DNA of 64,000 nt from Burkholderiaceae bacterium (lineage in GTDB: Bacteria; Pseudomonadota; Gammaproteobacteria; Burkholderiales; Burkholderiaceae_D): the NCBI GenBank assembly GCA_019232795.1, contig JAFANH010000107.1, forward strand, positions 1-64,000. The letters run 5' to 3'. The notes beneath the pieces were generated by a model. That model ran no database searches. It worked only from the letters and a program-made list of their open reading frames with translations, and was not told the origin of the DNA. The position numbers and the translations under genes were made by a program. Below, one piece after another: positions 36,069 through 47,255 of the stretch; within the stretch, counting starts at the first letter, position 1, and each line of letters opens with the position of its first letter.

Positions 36069-37007
36069 CTAGTCGCCGCTCATGGCCTTTTGCTGGCGTT
36101 CCATGAACTCGCCCAGCGTATCGATGCCGCGCAACTGCAGGATCGTATTGCGTACGGCGGCTTCGAGCAGCACCGCGAGGTTGCGGCCGGCCTCGACCGG
36201 GATGATGACCTTGCGTATCGGCAGGCCGAGCACTTCCTCTGTCTGCGAATGCAGAGGCAGGCGTTCGTAGTTTTCTTCGAGCGTGCTGCGCCGGACCAGG
36301 TGCACGATCAGTTTCAGGCGCATCTTGCGGCGCACTGCGGTTTCACCGAAGATGGTGCGGATGTCGAGCAGACCCAGGCCGCGCACTTCGAGCATGTTTT
36401 GCAGCAGCGGCGGGCAACGCCCCTCGATCATGTTGGGCGCGATGCGCGCGAACTCGACGGCATCGTCGGCCACCAGGCCGTGGTTGCGTGAAATCAGTTC
36501 CAGGCCCAGCTCACTCTTGCCCAGGCCGGACTCGCCGGTGATCAGCACGCCTACACCGAGCACGTCCATGAAAACGCCGTGCATGGTGATGCGTTGCGCC
36601 AGCTTCTTCGACAGGTAGACGCGCAGGTAGTCGATCACCTGCGCGGCCGGCAGCGGCGTGGAAAACAGCGGAATGTTCTTTTCGTCGCAGACTTCGAGTA
36701 TGTAGGGCGGTGTTTCCAACCCCTGTGCAATGATGAAGGCGGGCGGTTCGGCCGCGACCAGTTCACCGGTCTGGTGCACGCGCGACTGTTGCGACAGACG
36801 GCGGTAGTAAAGAATTTCCTGGTGTCCGAACACCTGGATGCGGTTCGGGTGGATCAGGTTCAAGTGGCCAACCTGGTCGGCCGCCGAAGTGGCGTCACCC
36901 GAAATCAGGCGTTCACCGCCGGGAAAGCCGGCAAACCAGCCAAGCTCCAGCGCCTCGCGGTTCTCGTCGTACAGTTGCTGAATGCTGAGCGGCGTGGAGA
37001 GCGGCAT
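36069..37007 (-). CDS. hprK: HPr kinase/phosphorylase
   Basis: 312 aa bifunctional enzyme that phosphorylates and dephosphorylates HPr at its regulatory serine. The P-loop [15 protein letters not shown] and the HprK signature around [15 protein letters not shown] are intact. In proteobacteria it belongs to a PTS branch that regulates rather than transports. It sits 10 bp downstream of ptsN. Confidence 0.96.
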   Translation of the reverse strand: MPLSTPLSIQQLYDENREALELGWFAGFPGGERLISGDATSAADQVGHLNLIHPNRIQVFGHQEILYYRRLSQQSRVHQTGELVAAEPPAFIIAQGLETPPYILEVCDEKNIPLFSTPLPAAQVIDYLRVYLSKKLAQRITMHGVFMDVLGVGVLITGESGLGKSELGLELISRNHGLVADDAVEFARIAPNMIEGRCPPLLQNMLEVRGLGLLDIRTIFGETAVRRKMRLKLIVHLVRRSTLEENYERLPLHSQTEEVLGLPIRKVIIPVEAGRNLAVLLEAAVRNTILQLRGIDTLGEFMERQQKAMSGD

Positions 37008-37017
37008 GAAAAATGGA

Positions 37018-37491
37018 TTACGCGATGCTTTGCAGACTCGGTTGCCAGGTGATCAGGCGTGCATGGATGGTGGCGGCGTCTAGCGCGGTGGTCAGCACGT
37101 TGCGGAACGCCTCATCGGAAAACATTTCGGCAATCTCGGACAGAATCTCGAGGTGCTGTTGCGTCACATGGTCGGGAATCAGCAGAAACACCAGCAGCTT
37201 GACCGGTTCGCCGTCGGGCGACTCGAAGGGGATCGGCTCCGCCAGGCGCACGAATGCGGCGAGCGGCGCCTTCAAGCCCTTGATGCGACCGTGCGGAACC
37301 GCGACGCCGTGGCCGAGGCCGGTGGAGCCGAGGCGCTCGCGCGCGAAGAGATTGTCCGACACAGTAGAGCGGGCAATGCCGCAATGGTTTTCGAACAGTA
37401 GCCCCGCTTGCTCGAACGCGCGTTTCTTGCTGGACACGTCCAAGTCAAGCAGCACGTTTTCCTGGGACAAAATCTGACTGAAGTGATTCAT
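37018..37491 (-). CDS. ptsN: PTS IIA-like nitrogen regulatory protein (EIIA-Ntr)
   Basis: 157 aa EIIA protein of the PTS-Ntr phosphorelay that receives phosphate from NPr and controls potassium transport and other targets. The phosphorylated His lies in [15 protein letters not shown]. Start at the ATG at 37491, where homology begins; no good ribosome site is visible. It opens the ptsN-hprK-rapZ-LON run. rpoN and hpf, often just upstream of ptsN, are not here. Confidence 0.95.
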   Translation of the reverse strand: MNHFSQILSQENVLLDLDVSSKKRAFEQAGLLFENHCGIARSTVSDNLFARERLGSTGLGHGVAVPHGRIKGLKAPLAAFVRLAEPIPFESPDGEPVKLLVFLLIPDHVTQQHLEILSEIAEMFSDEAFRNVLTTALDAATIHARLITWQPSLQSIA

Positions 37492-37650
37492 GGTGCAGCG
37501 CACAAATTGTATTCTGTGGGCAATTATAGGCTCATTTTGTGCCGATTGCTCCTGAAAAGCAAAATCTATTCGTGACTATTTCTTTCGGTAAATAATTGTT
37601 TTTTAGGCCAATTTTCCTTTTTCCCGGCTTCATTGGAGTGCTTCCTGGGC

Positions 37651-37689
37651 ATGCCTCATTGGCGTGCCTCACCGTCGTGCCTCACTGTC
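37651..37689. repeat. Three 13-bp tandem repeats at the queF 3' end
   Basis: ATGCCTCATTGGC, GTGCCTCACCGTC and GTGCCTCACTGTC follow head to tail, with a decayed fourth unit after them. The third unit contains the queF stop codon. The gap from 37504 to 37650 is AT-rich and shows nothing else. Confidence 0.6.
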
Positions 37690-38527
37690 GTGCATTACGC
37701 AGATTGAGCGGTGGCCTAGCGGTGGTGAAGTTGCTGCGCCAGGGGTTGATGTCCAAACCGCCGCGCCGCGTATAGCGTGCGTACACCGACAGTTTTTGCG
37801 GGCTGCATTGGCGCAGGATGTCCATGAAGATGCGTTCCACGCATTGTTCGTGAAATTCGTTGTGTTCTCGAAAACCGATCAAATAGCGCAGCAGGCCCTC
37901 TTGGTCGATCTGCGGCCCGGCGTAGCTGATTTGCACGCTGCCCCAGTCGGGTTGCCCGGTCACCAGGCAATTCGACTTCAGCAGATGCGACAGCAAGACT
38001 TCCTCGACCGGCTGCTCATCTTTATAGGCTTTCAGCAGCTTGGGGTCCGGCGTGTAAGTGTCGACGTCGATATCGAGGCGGTCCAGCAGCAAACCGTCCA
38101 ATTCGGTCACCTGGATCTTGCCGAAATTTTCAGGGGCGGTGAGCAAGACGCGCACCGGCGCGCCGAAGCCTGCGGACAGGTCCGCACGCAAGAGGTCGAG
38201 CAAGGCTTCGGGACCGGCAAGCCGGGTCTGGTTGAACGAATTGAGGTAGAGCTTGAACGACTTCGATTCGATGATATTGGGCGAATCGGCCGGCACGGTC
38301 ACAGTGACGATCGCCACGTGCGGCTTGCCACGCAGGTTCAGCCAGGACACTTCGTAGGCGTTCCATATATCGACGCCGAAGAAGGGCAGGGTGCCGGCGA
38401 TGCCAAGCTCGTCGCGCTTGCTTTGGCGTGCGATCGGGAACAGCAGGCTGGCGTCGTATTGTGTCTGGTAGGCCGAAGCCTTGCCCAGCGGCGAGGCTTC
38501 CGGCGAACGCGGGTCGTATGCTGACAT
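37682..38527 (-). CDS. queF: NADPH-dependent preQ0 reductase QueF (long form)
   Basis: 281 aa enzyme that reduces 7-cyano-7-deazaguanine (preQ0) to preQ1 in queuosine synthesis. The long unimodular form has two T-fold domains; the active-site Cys is in [12 protein letters not shown], with the substrate-binding [11 protein letters not shown]. It lies downstream of the VUT transporter on the same strand. No other queCDE gene is present in the window. Confidence 0.95.
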   Translation of the reverse strand: MSAYDPRSPEASPLGKASAYQTQYDASLLFPIARQSKRDELGIAGTLPFFGVDIWNAYEVSWLNLRGKPHVAIVTVTVPADSPNIIESKSFKLYLNSFNQTRLAGPEALLDLLRADLSAGFGAPVRVLLTAPENFGKIQVTELDGLLLDRLDIDVDTYTPDPKLLKAYKDEQPVEEVLLSHLLKSNCLVTGQPDWGSVQISYAGPQIDQEGLLRYLIGFREHNEFHEQCVERIFMDILRQCSPQKLSVYARYTRRGGLDINPWRSNFTTARPPLNLRNARQ

Positions 38528-38546
38528 GATAAAAAGGCAGAAGCGG

Positions 38547-39281
38547 TCAGGTCTTCAGTTTAAACGGATTGAAGTTGGTGTGCCGGTCGTAGTAATCCTC
38601 GTTTTCCCTGTGCTTGAGGAATGCGACGATGCGGTAAGTGACCGGCGTCATGAGGACTTCCCAGCCGGTTTTCAACACGTACTGGGTAACGATTACCACC
38701 ACCAACTGGTGATTGGGCCAGATGCCGAGGAAGGCGATGACGTAAAACAGTGCCGAATCGACGAATTCACCACATACGGTCGAGCCTATGATGCGCGTCC
38801 ACAGGCGCCGGCCTTCGCTCGCGATCTTCATTTTCGCCATCACATAGCTGTTGACGAAGCTGCCGCACCAGAAAGCAATGACGGAGCCGGCGATGATGCG
38901 CGGCGTGTTGCCGAACACGGCCTGTAAATGGGTTTGGTATTCGCTGTTGAAAGGATCTGCGGCCGGCGTCAGCGCCAGCACGACCATGGACATCACGGCG
39001 GCAAACACGAGAGCGGCAAAACCGGCCCAGATGACGCGGCGATCGCGTCCATAACCATAGACTTCGGTGAGGATGTCGCCAAAGATATAGGACACCGGGA
39101 AAAACAATACGCCGGCGCCAAAGGTCACCGTGCCGACCAGCGGCAGCGTCATCTGCGCCGCCTTGGCCGCACCGATAAGATTCGAACACAACAGGATGGC
39201 GACGAAAGCCGCCATCACGAAGTCGTAGTATCTGTATTGCCCCACCGGTCTTTGCATCGCAGGTTCTGTCACCCTAGTCAC
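38547..39281 (-). CDS. yhhQ: Queuosine precursor transporter (YhhQ/VUT family)
   Basis: 244 aa membrane protein with about six hydrophobic helices and the family signature [21 protein letters not shown]. YhhQ of E. coli imports preQ0 or preQ1 for queuosine. Adjacent queF supports that role. The start is uncertain: the GTG at 39281, just past the ilvA stop, or the ATG at 39257. Confidence 0.9.
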   Translation of the reverse strand: MTRVTEPAMQRPVGQYRYYDFVMAAFVAILLCSNLIGAAKAAQMTLPLVGTVTFGAGVLFFPVSYIFGDILTEVYGYGRDRRVIWAGFAALVFAAVMSMVVLALTPAADPFNSEYQTHLQAVFGNTPRIIAGSVIAFWCGSFVNSYVMAKMKIASEGRRLWTRIIGSTVCGEFVDSALFYVIAFLGIWPNHQLVVVIVTQYVLKTGWEVLMTPVTYRIVAFLKHRENEDYYDRHTNFNPFKLKT

Positions 39282-39284
39282 CCA

Positions 39285-40808
39285 TTACAGGAACAGCTTG
39301 TAGACCGGATTGTCGCTTTCGTCCCAATAGCGGTAGCCGAGCGTGGCGAGGAATTCGCGGAAGGCCCGCATCTCCTTTTTCGGCACCTGCAAGCCGACCA
39401 GGATGCGGCCGACGTCGCCGCCCTGGTTGCGGTAGTGGAACAGGCTGATGTTCCAGTTCGGCGCCATGCTGTCGAGGAAGCGCATCAGTGCGCCGGGACG
39501 TTCCGGAAATTCGAAACGATAGATCAGTTCGTCGTGCGCCAGCGGGCTCTTGCCGCCGACCAGGTGCCGGATGTGCAGTTTGGCCAGCTCGTCGTGCGTC
39601 AGGTCCAGCGTCTTGAAGCCGTGTTTCTCAAAATTGCGGCTGATCTTGCCTGGTTCGTCACGATTCGACACCTGCATGCCGACGAATACGTGGGCAGCCT
39701 GGGCATCGCTGATGCGGTAGTTGAACTCGGTGACGTTGCGCGGGCCGATCAGCTCGCAGAAACGCTTGAAGCTGCCGCGCTCTTCGGGAATCGTGACGGC
39801 AAACACCGCTTCGCGTGCTTCACCGACTTCGGCGCGCTCCGACACGAAGCCGAGACGGTCGAAATTCATGTTGGCGCCGCAGGCGATCGATACCAGCGTC
39901 TCGTTCTTGATCGGCTTCTTGTTCGCCCTGGCCCGCTCGACATAGGCTTTGGCGCCAGCCACGGCCAAGGCGCCGGCCGGCTCCAGAATGCTGCGCGTAT
40001 CCTGGAATACATCCTTGATGGCGGCGCACACGGCATCGGTATCGACCAGGATGATGTCGTCCACGTACATCTTCGCCAGACGGAAGGTCTCTTCGCCCAC
40101 CAGTTTCACCGCGGTGCCGTCCGAGAACAGGCCGACGTCGGGCAGCGTTACGCGCCGGCCGGCTTTCAGGCTGCGCGCCATGGCGTCGGAATCGGTGGTT
40201 TGCACGCCGATGATCTTGATGTCGGGGCGTACCGCTTTGACGTAGGCTGCCACTCCGGAAATCAGGCCGCCGCCGCCGATGGCGACGAAAATGGCGTGGA
40301 TGGGGCCGGGGTGCTGACGCAGGATTTCCATGCCCACCGTGCCTTGGCCGGCGATCACATAGGGGTCGTCGAAGGGATGGACGAAAGTCAGCTTGTGCTT
40401 CTTTTCCAGCGCCAGCGCGTGCTGGTAGGCGTCGGAATACGAATCGCCGAACAACACGACTTCGCCGCCGCGCGCCTTGACCGCTTCAATCTTGACCGGA
40501 GGCGTCGTGGTTGGCATGACGATCACCGCGCGGCAGCCCATCTTGGCGGCGGAAAGCGCCACGCCTTGCGCATGGTTGCCGGCCGAAGCGCAGATCACGC
40601 CGCGTTTCAATTGCGCCGGCTCCAGGTGGGCCATCTTGTTGTAGGCGCCGCGCAGTTTGAAGCTGAACACGCTTTGCATGTCTTCGCGCTTGAAATAGAT
40701 GCGGTTGTCCATGCGCTGAGACAGCGTAGGCGCAAGTTCGAGCGGCGATTCGATGGCGACGTCATAGACGCGGGCGGTCAGTATTTTCTGCAGGTAGTCG
40801 GTGCTCAT
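39285..40808 (-). CDS. ilvA: Threonine ammonia-lyase (biosynthetic)
   Basis: 507 aa PLP enzyme that deaminates threonine to 2-oxobutyrate, first step of isoleucine synthesis. The PLP Lys is in FSFKLRGAYNK and the phosphate-binding loop in FVAIGGGGLISG. Two ACT-like regulatory domains at the C-terminus make it the long, feedback-inhibited form. It precedes the VUT gene by 3 bp. Divergent from the FAD-oxidoreductase gene, whose start is 176 bp away. Confidence 0.96.
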   Translation of the reverse strand: MSTDYLQKILTARVYDVAIESPLELAPTLSQRMDNRIYFKREDMQSVFSFKLRGAYNKMAHLEPAQLKRGVICASAGNHAQGVALSAAKMGCRAVIVMPTTTPPVKIEAVKARGGEVVLFGDSYSDAYQHALALEKKHKLTFVHPFDDPYVIAGQGTVGMEILRQHPGPIHAIFVAIGGGGLISGVAAYVKAVRPDIKIIGVQTTDSDAMARSLKAGRRVTLPDVGLFSDGTAVKLVGEETFRLAKMYVDDIILVDTDAVCAAIKDVFQDTRSILEPAGALAVAGAKAYVERARANKKPIKNETLVSIACGANMNFDRLGFVSERAEVGEAREAVFAVTIPEERGSFKRFCELIGPRNVTEFNYRISDAQAAHVFVGMQVSNRDEPGKISRNFEKHGFKTLDLTHDELAKLHIRHLVGGKSPLAHDELIYRFEFPERPGALMRFLDSMAPNWNISLFHYRNQGGDVGRILVGLQVPKKEMRAFREFLATLGYRYWDESDNPVYKLFL

Positions 40809-40980
40809 GAAATATGCGCAAATGATGGATCAGGCGCACCCTGGAGTGCGACAAAGTCATGGTTGAACGGACGGCAATGAACTGGTGATTATAAGCGCAC
40901 TTATTACGTCAGATTGCCGGAAATGCCCGCAATTCCCTGCAAATTGTGGGGGAGTTGGGTGCTGGTGCGTTGCAATAAGC

Positions 40981-40986
40981 TAGAAT
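40981..40986 (+). promoter_or_regulatory. -10-like TAGAAT overlapping the oxidoreductase start
   Basis: TAGAAT at 40981-40986 would place a transcription start close to 40994, where an in-frame ATG begins. That would give a leaderless mRNA. No convincing -35 lies at normal spacing (TTGGGT at 40955-40960 is 20 bp away). Confidence 0.3.
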
Positions 40987-43900
40987 GGGCCGTATGAATG
41001 CTCCCGCCCAACTCCACACGCTGCTGTCTGACGCCCCGGAAGACCTTGCTCCCACGCGCCTGCGCGAGATACCGTACAACTATACGTCGTTCTCCGATCG
41101 CGAAATCGTGATCCGGCTTTTGGGCGAGGATGCCTGGGCCTTGCTGGCAGAGTTGCGCAGCGCGCGTCAGACCGGCCGTTCGGCACGCATGCTGTACGAG
41201 GTGCTTGGCGATATCTGGGTGGTGCGGCGCAATCCCTACCTGCAAGACGATATGCTGGACAACCCGAAGCGGCGTCAGGCCTTGATCGATGCGCTAAACC
41301 ATCGACTTGCGGAAGTGGACCGTCGCCGCGCGACCACAGAAATTTCGGTAGCCGGCGACGACCAGGCGAAGCAGCGCGACGCCAGCGTCGGCACGCTGCT
41401 GCAGCATGCGCGCAAGGCGGTGGCAGAGTTCGGCGAGGAGTTCCGCAAGATTTACGACCTGCGCAAGCGCAGCCTGCGCGTGCTCGGCCGTTATACGGCC
41501 AAGGACAATATCAAGTTCGACGGCCTGTCGCGCGTCTCACACGTAACTGATGCGACCGACTGGCGCGTCGAATATCCGTTCGTGGTGCTGACGCCGGACA
41601 GCGAAGATGAAATGGCGGGCTTGGTCAAGGCCTGTATCGAACTGGGCTTGACCATCATTCCGCGTGGAGGCGGAACCGGTTATACCGGCGGCGCGATTCC
41701 GCTGACGCCTTGGTCGGCCGTGATCAATACCGAAAAGCTGGAGCAGCTCGGTGCCGTCGAAATGACAAGGCTGCCCGGCGTCGAGCGCGAATATGCGACC
41801 ATTTATTCGGGCGCCGGCGTGGTCACCAAACGCGTGTCCGACGCCGCCGAAAAGGCGGGCTTCGTGTTCGCGGTCGATCCGACCTCTGCCGAAGCCTCAT
41901 GCATAGGTGGCAATATCGCCATGAACGCTGGCGGCAAGAAGGCCGTCCTGTGGGGCACGGCGCTGGACAATCTGGCGAGCTGGCGCATGGTCGATCCGAA
42001 TGGCGACTGGCTGGAAGTGACGCGCCTCGACCACAACCTCGGCAAGATCCATGACGTGGAGCGGGCCCGCTTCAAGCTGGAATGGACCCATCCTGTCGAA
42101 CGTGGCTGGAGTGCCGAATCCGCCGAGCCCTTCAAGACCGAAATCCTCGAAATCCCGGGCGGCACTTTCCGGAAAAAAGGACTGGGTAAAGACGTCACAG
42201 ACAAATTTCTGGCCGGCTTGCCCGGCATTCAGAAAGAGGGATGCGACGGCCTGATCACTTCGGCGCGCTGGATTCTGCACAAGATGCCGAAATACACGCG
42301 CACCGTCTGCCTCGAATTCTTCGGTCAGGCGCGCGAAGCGATTCCGTCCATCGTGGAGATCAAGGATTACCTCGATGCCGAAACGCGCAAGGGCGGCGCC
42401 ATCCTTGCCGGCCTCGAACACCTTGATGAACGCTATTTGCGCGCGGTCGGGTATACGACCAAGTCCAAGCGCGGCATCCTGCCGAAAATGGCCCTGTTCG
42501 GCGACATTGTCGGCGACGACGAGAACGCCGTGGCGCAGGCCGCGTCGGAAGTGGTGCGCATGGCCAACCGCCACGTCGGCGAAGGCTTCGTCGCGATCAG
42601 CCCGGAAACGCGCAAGAAATTCTGGCTCGACCGGGCGCGTACGGCGGCCATCTCACGCCATACCAACGCCTTCAAGATCAACGAAGACGTGGTGATCCCG
42701 CTCGACCGCATGGGCGAATACACGGACGGCATCGAGCGCATCAACATCGAGTTGTCGATCCAGAACAAGCTCGACCTGCTCGACGCCTTGCGCGAGTTTT
42801 TCCGGAAGGGCAATCTGCCCCTGGGCAAGAATGAAGACGCGGAAGGCGACGACATTCCACCCGCCGAATTGCTTGAAGACCGCGTCAACCAGGCTGAACA
42901 ACTGATAAGCGAAACACGCAAGCGTTGGGCCTACTTGCTGGCCGGGCTCGACAAACCCTTGCAAGAAGCACGGGCGGAACTGGTCGATCTGGGCGCAGCG
43001 AAGTCGGCTTCGCCTTTCGATGAACGTCTGCAGCGTCAGCCCGCTGCGACGGTATTCCACCTGGCCCAGGACCGCACCATCCGCGTGTCGTGGAAAACCG
43101 AAGTGCGCGCCCAATTGCGGCAGATTTTCGGCGGTGCCGCGTTCAAGCCCATACTCGACGCCTGCCTCGACATCCACAAAAAAGTCTTGCGCGGCCGCGT
43201 GTTCGTGGCGCTGCACATGCACGCCGGAGACGGCAACGTGCATACCAACATCCCGGTCAATTCCGACAATTACGCCATGCTCAAGGTGGCGCACGAAGCC
43301 GTGGCGCGCATCATGGTGCTGGCTCGCTCGCTCGATGGCGTGATCTCGGGCGAGCACGGCATCGGCATCACCAAACTCGAATTCCTGACCGAGCAGGAAA
43401 TTGCCACTTTCCGCGCCTACAAGGAAAAGATCGATCCTGAAGGCCGCTTCAACAAGGGCAAGCTGCTGAATCTGCCCGGGATCGGCGCCGATCTGCGCAA
43501 TGCCTATACGCCGTCGTTCGGCTTGATGGGGCACGAGTCGCTGATCATGCAGCAAAGCGACATCGGCGCCATCGCCAATAGCGTCAAGGATTGCCTGCGC
43601 TGCGGCAAATGCAAGCCGGTATGCGCCACCCACGTGCCGCGCGCCAACCTGCTGTATTCTCCGCGCAACAAGATCCTGGCGACTTCGCTGCTGGTCGAAG
43701 CCTTCCTGTACGAAGAACAGACACGGCGCGGCATCGCCATCAAGCACTGGGAAGAATTCGAGGGCGTGGCCGACCATTGCACGGTATGCCACAAGTGCCT
43801 GGCGCCTTGTCCGGTCAACATCGATTTCGGCGACGTCTCGATGAACATGCGCAACCTGTTGCGCAAGATGGGCAAGAAATCGTTCAATCCCGGCACCGCG

Positions 43901-45004
43901 GCCTCGATGTTCTTCCTCAACGCTAAAGACCCCGCTACCGTCAACGCGGCGCGCAAGGTGATTTTCGGCCTTGGCGTCGGCATGCAGCGTTTCGCCCACG
44001 ATATGTTCAAGGCGGCCGCCAGGAAGCAGACCAAGGCGCCGCCTTCGTCGGTCACCAAGGCGCCCATCAAGGAGCAGGTGATTCACTTCATCAACAAGAA
44101 AATGCCGGGCAATCTGCCGAAAAAGACGGTACGGGCACTGCTCGATATCGAAGACGACAAGATCGTGCCCATCATCCGCGACCCGCTCAAGACCACGGCC
44201 GACTCGGAAGCCGTGTTCTATTTCCCCGGGTGCGGCTCGGAGCGCCTGTTCTCGCAAGTCGGCCTGGCGACCCAGGCCATGCTGTGGAATGTCGGCGTGC
44301 AAACCGTGCTGCCGCCGGGCTACCTGTGCTGCGGCTATCCGCAGCGCGGCTCGGGCGACTACGACAAAGCCGAAAAGATCATCACCGACAACCGAGTGCT
44401 GTTCCATCGCATGGCCAATACGCTCAATTACCTCGACATCAAGACTGTCGTCGTGTCCTGCGGCACTTGTTACGACCAGTTGCAGGGCTACCAGTTCGAC
44501 AAGATTTTCCCGGGTTGCCGCATCGTCGACATCCACGAATACCTGATGGAAAAGAACGTCAAGCTGGAGGGTGTGAGCGGTACGCGCTACATGTACCATG
44601 ACCCCTGCCATAGTCCGATGAAACTGCAGGACCCGCTGAAGACGGTCAATGCCTTGATCACCATGGACGGCCAGCAGAAAATCGAAAAGAACGACCGCTG
44701 CTGCGGCGAGGCGGGCACGCTGGCCGTGTCGCGGCCCGACATTTCCACGCAGATCCGCTTCCGCAAGGAAGAGGAAATGACCAAGGGCGCCGACAGGCTG
44801 CGCGCCGACGGCTTCGGCGGCGACGTGAAAATCCTCACGTCCTGCCCGGCATGCCTGCAGGGTTTGAGCCGCTACAACGAGGACGCCGGCACGGACGCCG
44901 ACTACATCGTGGTGGAAATGGCGAAGCACCTGCTAGGTGAAAACTGGCTGCCGGAATACGTGGCCCGAGCCAATAACGGCGGCATCGAAAGGGTGCTGGT
45001 CTGA
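40985..45004 (+). CDS. Large FAD- and Fe-S-containing dehydrogenase (DUF3683, D-lactate/glycolate dehydrogenase type)
   Basis: 1339 aa multidomain oxidoreductase. An N-terminal DUF3683-like segment (about 1-150) leads to the FAD-binding PCMH domain ([19 protein letters not shown], about 225) and the FAD-oxidase C-terminal domain ([14 protein letters not shown] and [10 protein letters not shown], about 750-800). Then come two 4Fe-4S motifs ([11 protein letters not shown] about 870, [12 protein letters not shown] about 932) and two CCG domains ([30 protein letters not shown], about 1080-1300). The architecture fits GlpC/GlcD/GlcF-like and D-LDH enzymes merged into one chain. Substrate not determined. 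The ATG at 40994 is an alternative start. Confidence 0.88.
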   Translation: MGRMNAPAQLHTLLSDAPEDLAPTRLREIPYNYTSFSDREIVIRLLGEDAWALLAELRSARQTGRSARMLYEVLGDIWVVRRNPYLQDDMLDNPKRRQALIDALNHRLAEVDRRRATTEISVAGDDQAKQRDASVGTLLQHARKAVAEFGEEFRKIYDLRKRSLRVLGRYTAKDNIKFDGLSRVSHVTDATDWRVEYPFVVLTPDSEDEMAGLVKACIELGLTIIPRGGGTGYTGGAIPLTPWSAVINTEKLEQLGAVEMTRLPGVEREYATIYSGAGVVTKRVSDAAEKAGFVFAVDPTSAEASCIGGNIAMNAGGKKAVLWGTALDNLASWRMVDPNGDWLEVTRLDHNLGKIHDVERARFKLEWTHPVERGWSAESAEPFKTEILEIPGGTFRKKGLGKDVTDKFLAGLPGIQKEGCDGLITSARWILHKMPKYTRTVCLEFFGQAREAIPSIVEIKDYLDAETRKGGAILAGLEHLDERYLRAVGYTTKSKRGILPKMALFGDIVGDDENAVAQAASEVVRMANRHVGEGFVAISPETRKKFWLDRARTAAISRHTNAFKINEDVVIPLDRMGEYTDGIERINIELSIQNKLDLLDALREFFRKGNLPLGKNEDAEGDDIPPAELLEDRVNQAEQLISETRKRWAYLLAGLDKPLQEARAELVDLGAAKSASPFDERLQRQPAATVFHLAQDRTIRVSWKTEVRAQLRQIFGGAAFKPILDACLDIHKKVLRGRVFVALHMHAGDGNVHTNIPVNSDNYAMLKVAHEAVARIMVLARSLDGVISGEHGIGITKLEFLTEQEIATFRAYKEKIDPEGRFNKGKLLNLPGIGADLRNAYTPSFGLMGHESLIMQQSDIGAIANSVKDCLRCGKCKPVCATHVPRANLLYSPRNKILATSLLVEAFLYEEQTRRGIAIKHWEEFEGVADHCTVCHKCLAPCPVNIDFGDVSMNMRNLLRKMGKKSFNPGTAASMFFLNAKDPATVNAARKVIFGLGVGMQRFAHDMFKAAARKQTKAPPSSVTKAPIKEQVIHFINKKMPGNLPKKTVRALLDIEDDKIVPIIRDPLKTTADSEAVFYFPGCGSERLFSQVGLATQAMLWNVGVQTVLPPGYLCCGYPQRGSGDYDKAEKIITDNRVLFHRMANTLNYLDIKTVVVSCGTCYDQLQGYQFDKIFPGCRIVDIHEYLMEKNVKLEGVSGTRYMYHDPCHSPMKLQDPLKTVNALITMDGQQKIEKNDRCCGEAGTLAVSRPDISTQIRFRKEEEMTKGADRLRADGFGGDVKILTSCPACLQGLSRYNEDAGTDADYIVVEMAKHLLGENWLPEYVARANNGGIERVLV

Positions 45005-45423
45005 TGGCTTGCGATCTATGCACCGCCGACGGCGGCGAAGTCATCCATCGCGCCGAAAAATACCGCGTTGTGCTGGTGCACGATGCCCATTACCCCGGTT
45101 TTTGCCGCGTGATCTGGAATGGCCATGTGCAGGAAATGACCGATTTGCCTCCTGCCGAGCGCAGCGAGCTGATGCAGGCGGTGTGTAAGGTCGAACAAGC
45201 GGTGCGCGACATTCTGCGCCCCGACAAGATCAATCTGGCCAGCCTGGGCAATGTGGTGCCGCACCTGCATTGGCACGTCATCCCGCGCTACCGCGACGAC
45301 ATGCATTTCCCCAATCCCGTATGGGCGACCGCCCAGCGCGAGGCCGATGCATCCGGGTTGGCATCGCGTTCGGCCCTGTTGCCGGCGTTGCGGGCGGCGA
45401 TTGTGCGAGCCTTTGGCGCATGA
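45004..45423 (+). CDS. HIT-family protein
   Basis: 139 aa nucleotide-binding hydrolase/transferase of the HIT superfamily. The catalytic histidine triad appears as HLHWHVIPRY. Short form without a second domain. The start shares one base with the stop of the upstream oxidoreductase (TGATG), and the end overlaps the DUF971 gene by 4 bp, so all three are co-translated. The natural substrate is unknown. Confidence 0.87.
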   Translation: MACDLCTADGGEVIHRAEKYRVVLVHDAHYPGFCRVIWNGHVQEMTDLPPAERSELMQAVCKVEQAVRDILRPDKINLASLGNVVPHLHWHVIPRYRDDMHFPNPVWATAQREADASGLASRSALLPALRAAIVRAFGA

Positions 45424-45803
45424 TAATGGTCAAAACGGCGACTCCAACCGATATCAAGGTGCGCAAACAGTCGCGCGTGCTGGAAATTGCCTTTGAAGAC
45501 GGCAAGACGTTTTCCTTGTCCTTTGAATTCCTGCGTGTCCATTCGCCCTCGGCCGAAGTGCGCGGCCACGGCCCGGGACAGGAAGTGCTGCAGACCGGCA
45601 AGCGCGAGGTCCTGGTGACGGCGCTCGAGCCGGTCGGCAATTACGCCGTGCAGCCGCATTTTTCCGACGGGCACAATACCGGCATCTATTCCTGGGAATA
45701 CCTGTATTCCTTGGGAAGCAACCAGGACAGGCTGTGGGCGCAGTATCTGCAAAAGCTCGAGAAGGCGGGTTTTGCCGGGGAATCCGGGCGCGATCCCAAG
45801 TGA
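45420..45803 (+). CDS. DUF971 (GBBH-like N-terminal) protein
   Basis: 127 aa protein of the domain found at the N-terminus of gamma-butyrobetaine hydroxylases (DUF971). [35 protein letters not shown] and EYLYSLG are the conserved blocks. Stand-alone members often sit near ubiE or Fe-S genes, as here. Start at the ATG at 45420, overlapping the HIT gene; ATG 45426 is the alternative. Confidence 0.85.
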   Translation: MIMVKTATPTDIKVRKQSRVLEIAFEDGKTFSLSFEFLRVHSPSAEVRGHGPGQEVLQTGKREVLVTALEPVGNYAVQPHFSDGHNTGIYSWEYLYSLGSNQDRLWAQYLQKLEKAGFAGESGRDPK

Positions 45804-45878
45804 TTCCTCGGGGCGGCCGGCGCCTGCCGGCCGGAGCAACGGACTTGTGCCGCGAACCAAACAGAGCATCCCACCCGG

Positions 45879-45884
45879 TATAAT
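45879..45884 (+). promoter_or_regulatory. Probable -10 of the ubiE operon
   Basis: A consensus TATAAT at 45879-45884 lies 29 bp before the ubiE ATG at 45913. No recognisable -35 at 17 bp. It supports a separate start for ubiE-ubiJ-ubiB. Confidence 0.4.
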
Positions 45885-45912
45885 TTCCCTTTGCACGAAA
45901 ACAGGCCGTCCC

Positions 45913-46647
45913 ATGACCAACACTACCCATTTCGGTTATCAAACCGTCGCCGAAGAAGATAAGGCGCACAAGGTTGCCGAGGTTTTTCACTCGGTGGCGG
46001 CCAAGTACGACGTCATGAACGACGTGATGTCGGCCGGATTGCATCGCGTGTGGAAACTGTTCACCATCGCTCAGGCCGGCATCCAGCCCGGCTTCAAGGT
46101 GCTCGACATTGCCGGCGGCACGGGCGACCTGGCCAAGGCGTTTGCCAAGAAGGTGGGGCCCAGCGGCGAAGTCTGGCACACCGACATCAACGAATCGATG
46201 TTGCGCGTGGGGCGCGACCGTTTGCTCAATCAAGGTCAAGTCTTGCCGACCCTGATTTGCGACGCCGAAAAGCTGCCGTTCCCGAACAATTATTTCGACC
46301 GCGTCAGTGTCGCCTTCGGCTTGCGCAACATGACGCACAAGGACGCGGCGCTGGCTGAAATGACACGCGTGTTGAAGCCCGGCGGCAAGCTGCTGGTACT
46401 CGAGTTTTCCAAGGTGTGGGAGGGACTCAGGAAGCCCTACGACTGGTACTCGTTTTCAGTGCTGCCCTGGATGGGGCAGCGCATCGCCGGCGACGCCGAA
46501 AGCTATCGCTACCTGGCCGAATCCATACGCGTGCACCCCGACCAGGACACGCTCAAGGGCATGATGCAGGAAGCCGGCCTCGACCGCGTCGAATACTTCA
46601 ATCTCACGGCCGGCGTGGCTGCCCTGCACATGGGGACCAAGTATTGA
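45913..46647 (+). CDS. ubiE: Ubiquinone/menaquinone C-methyltransferase UbiE
   Basis: 244 aa SAM-dependent C-methyltransferase of quinone synthesis. [17 protein letters not shown], the SAM site [11 protein letters not shown], and [10 protein letters not shown] plus [11 protein letters not shown] motifs are diagnostic. Its stop overlaps the ubiJ start by one base (TGATG). Starts the ubiE-ubiJ-ubiB run. Confidence 0.97.
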   Translation: MTNTTHFGYQTVAEEDKAHKVAEVFHSVAAKYDVMNDVMSAGLHRVWKLFTIAQAGIQPGFKVLDIAGGTGDLAKAFAKKVGPSGEVWHTDINESMLRVGRDRLLNQGQVLPTLICDAEKLPFPNNYFDRVSVAFGLRNMTHKDAALAEMTRVLKPGGKLLVLEFSKVWEGLRKPYDWYSFSVLPWMGQRIAGDAESYRYLAESIRVHPDQDTLKGMMQEAGLDRVEYFNLTAGVAALHMGTKY

Positions 46648-47255
46648 TGGTTACCCCCCTGCCGCATCTGCCAAAGCCGCCATTGGCGGTTGTCCCCGCT
46701 GTGATCAATCACTTGCTGGCACAGGAACATTGGGCGCGCGCCAAACTGGTTCCGCACGCGGGCAAGGTGGCGCGCCTGGATGCCTCGGTGCTGACGCTGA
46801 ATCTAAAGATTCTGGCCGACGGCATGCTGACTCTGGCTCAGGAAGACGAAGCTCCCGCGGTCAGCGTAGCCGTCAAGCCGGCCAACCTGCCCTTGATCCT
46901 GCAAAATCGCGAGCGCGCATTTTCCTACGTCACGGTCGAAGGCGACGCCGATTTCGCCAACGCCATTTCCCAGGTGAGCCAGGGCCTGCATTGGGAAGCG
47001 GAAGAAGACTTGAGCAGGCTGGTCGGCGACATTGCCGCCGTCAGAATCGTGGCCGGCGCCAAGTCGGCGCTGCATCACGCCAAGCGGACACAGCAAAAGC
47101 TGGCCGAGAACCTGGCCGAATATTTTCTTGAAGAGAAGCCCTTGCTGATGCGTCCGCAGGCCATAGCAGAATTTGCCGGCGACGTCGCCAGGATGCGCGA
47201 CGACGTCGAGCGCCTGGCCAAGCGCATCGAGAAGCTGGAAAGGTCGGCTCAATGA
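46647..47255 (+). CDS. ubiJ: Ubiquinone biosynthesis accessory factor UbiJ
   Basis: 202 aa lipid-binding (SCP2-like) protein of the Ubi complex that presents hydrophobic intermediates to UbiE and the hydroxylases. The SCP2 fold covers about residues 20-110, then a C-terminal helix with a coiled coil ([16 protein letters not shown]). Overlaps ubiE by one base and ubiB by 4 bp (ATGA), all coupled. Confidence 0.9.
   Translation: MVTPLPHLPKPPLAVVPAVINHLLAQEHWARAKLVPHAGKVARLDASVLTLNLKILADGMLTLAQEDEAPAVSVAVKPANLPLILQNRERAFSYVTVEGDADFANAISQVSQGLHWEAEEDLSRLVGDIAAVRIVAGAKSALHHAKRTQQKLAENLAEYFLEEKPLLMRPQAIAEFAGDVARMRDDVERLAKRIEKLERSAQ

Noticed and set aside
37651-37689. CRISPR array
   Set aside because: Repeats are only 13 bp, contiguous without spacers, and no cas genes are near.
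42653-44929. 758-aa antisense open frame in the FAD/Fe-S dehydrogenase
   Set aside because: Shadow of the real gene; no recognisable motif.
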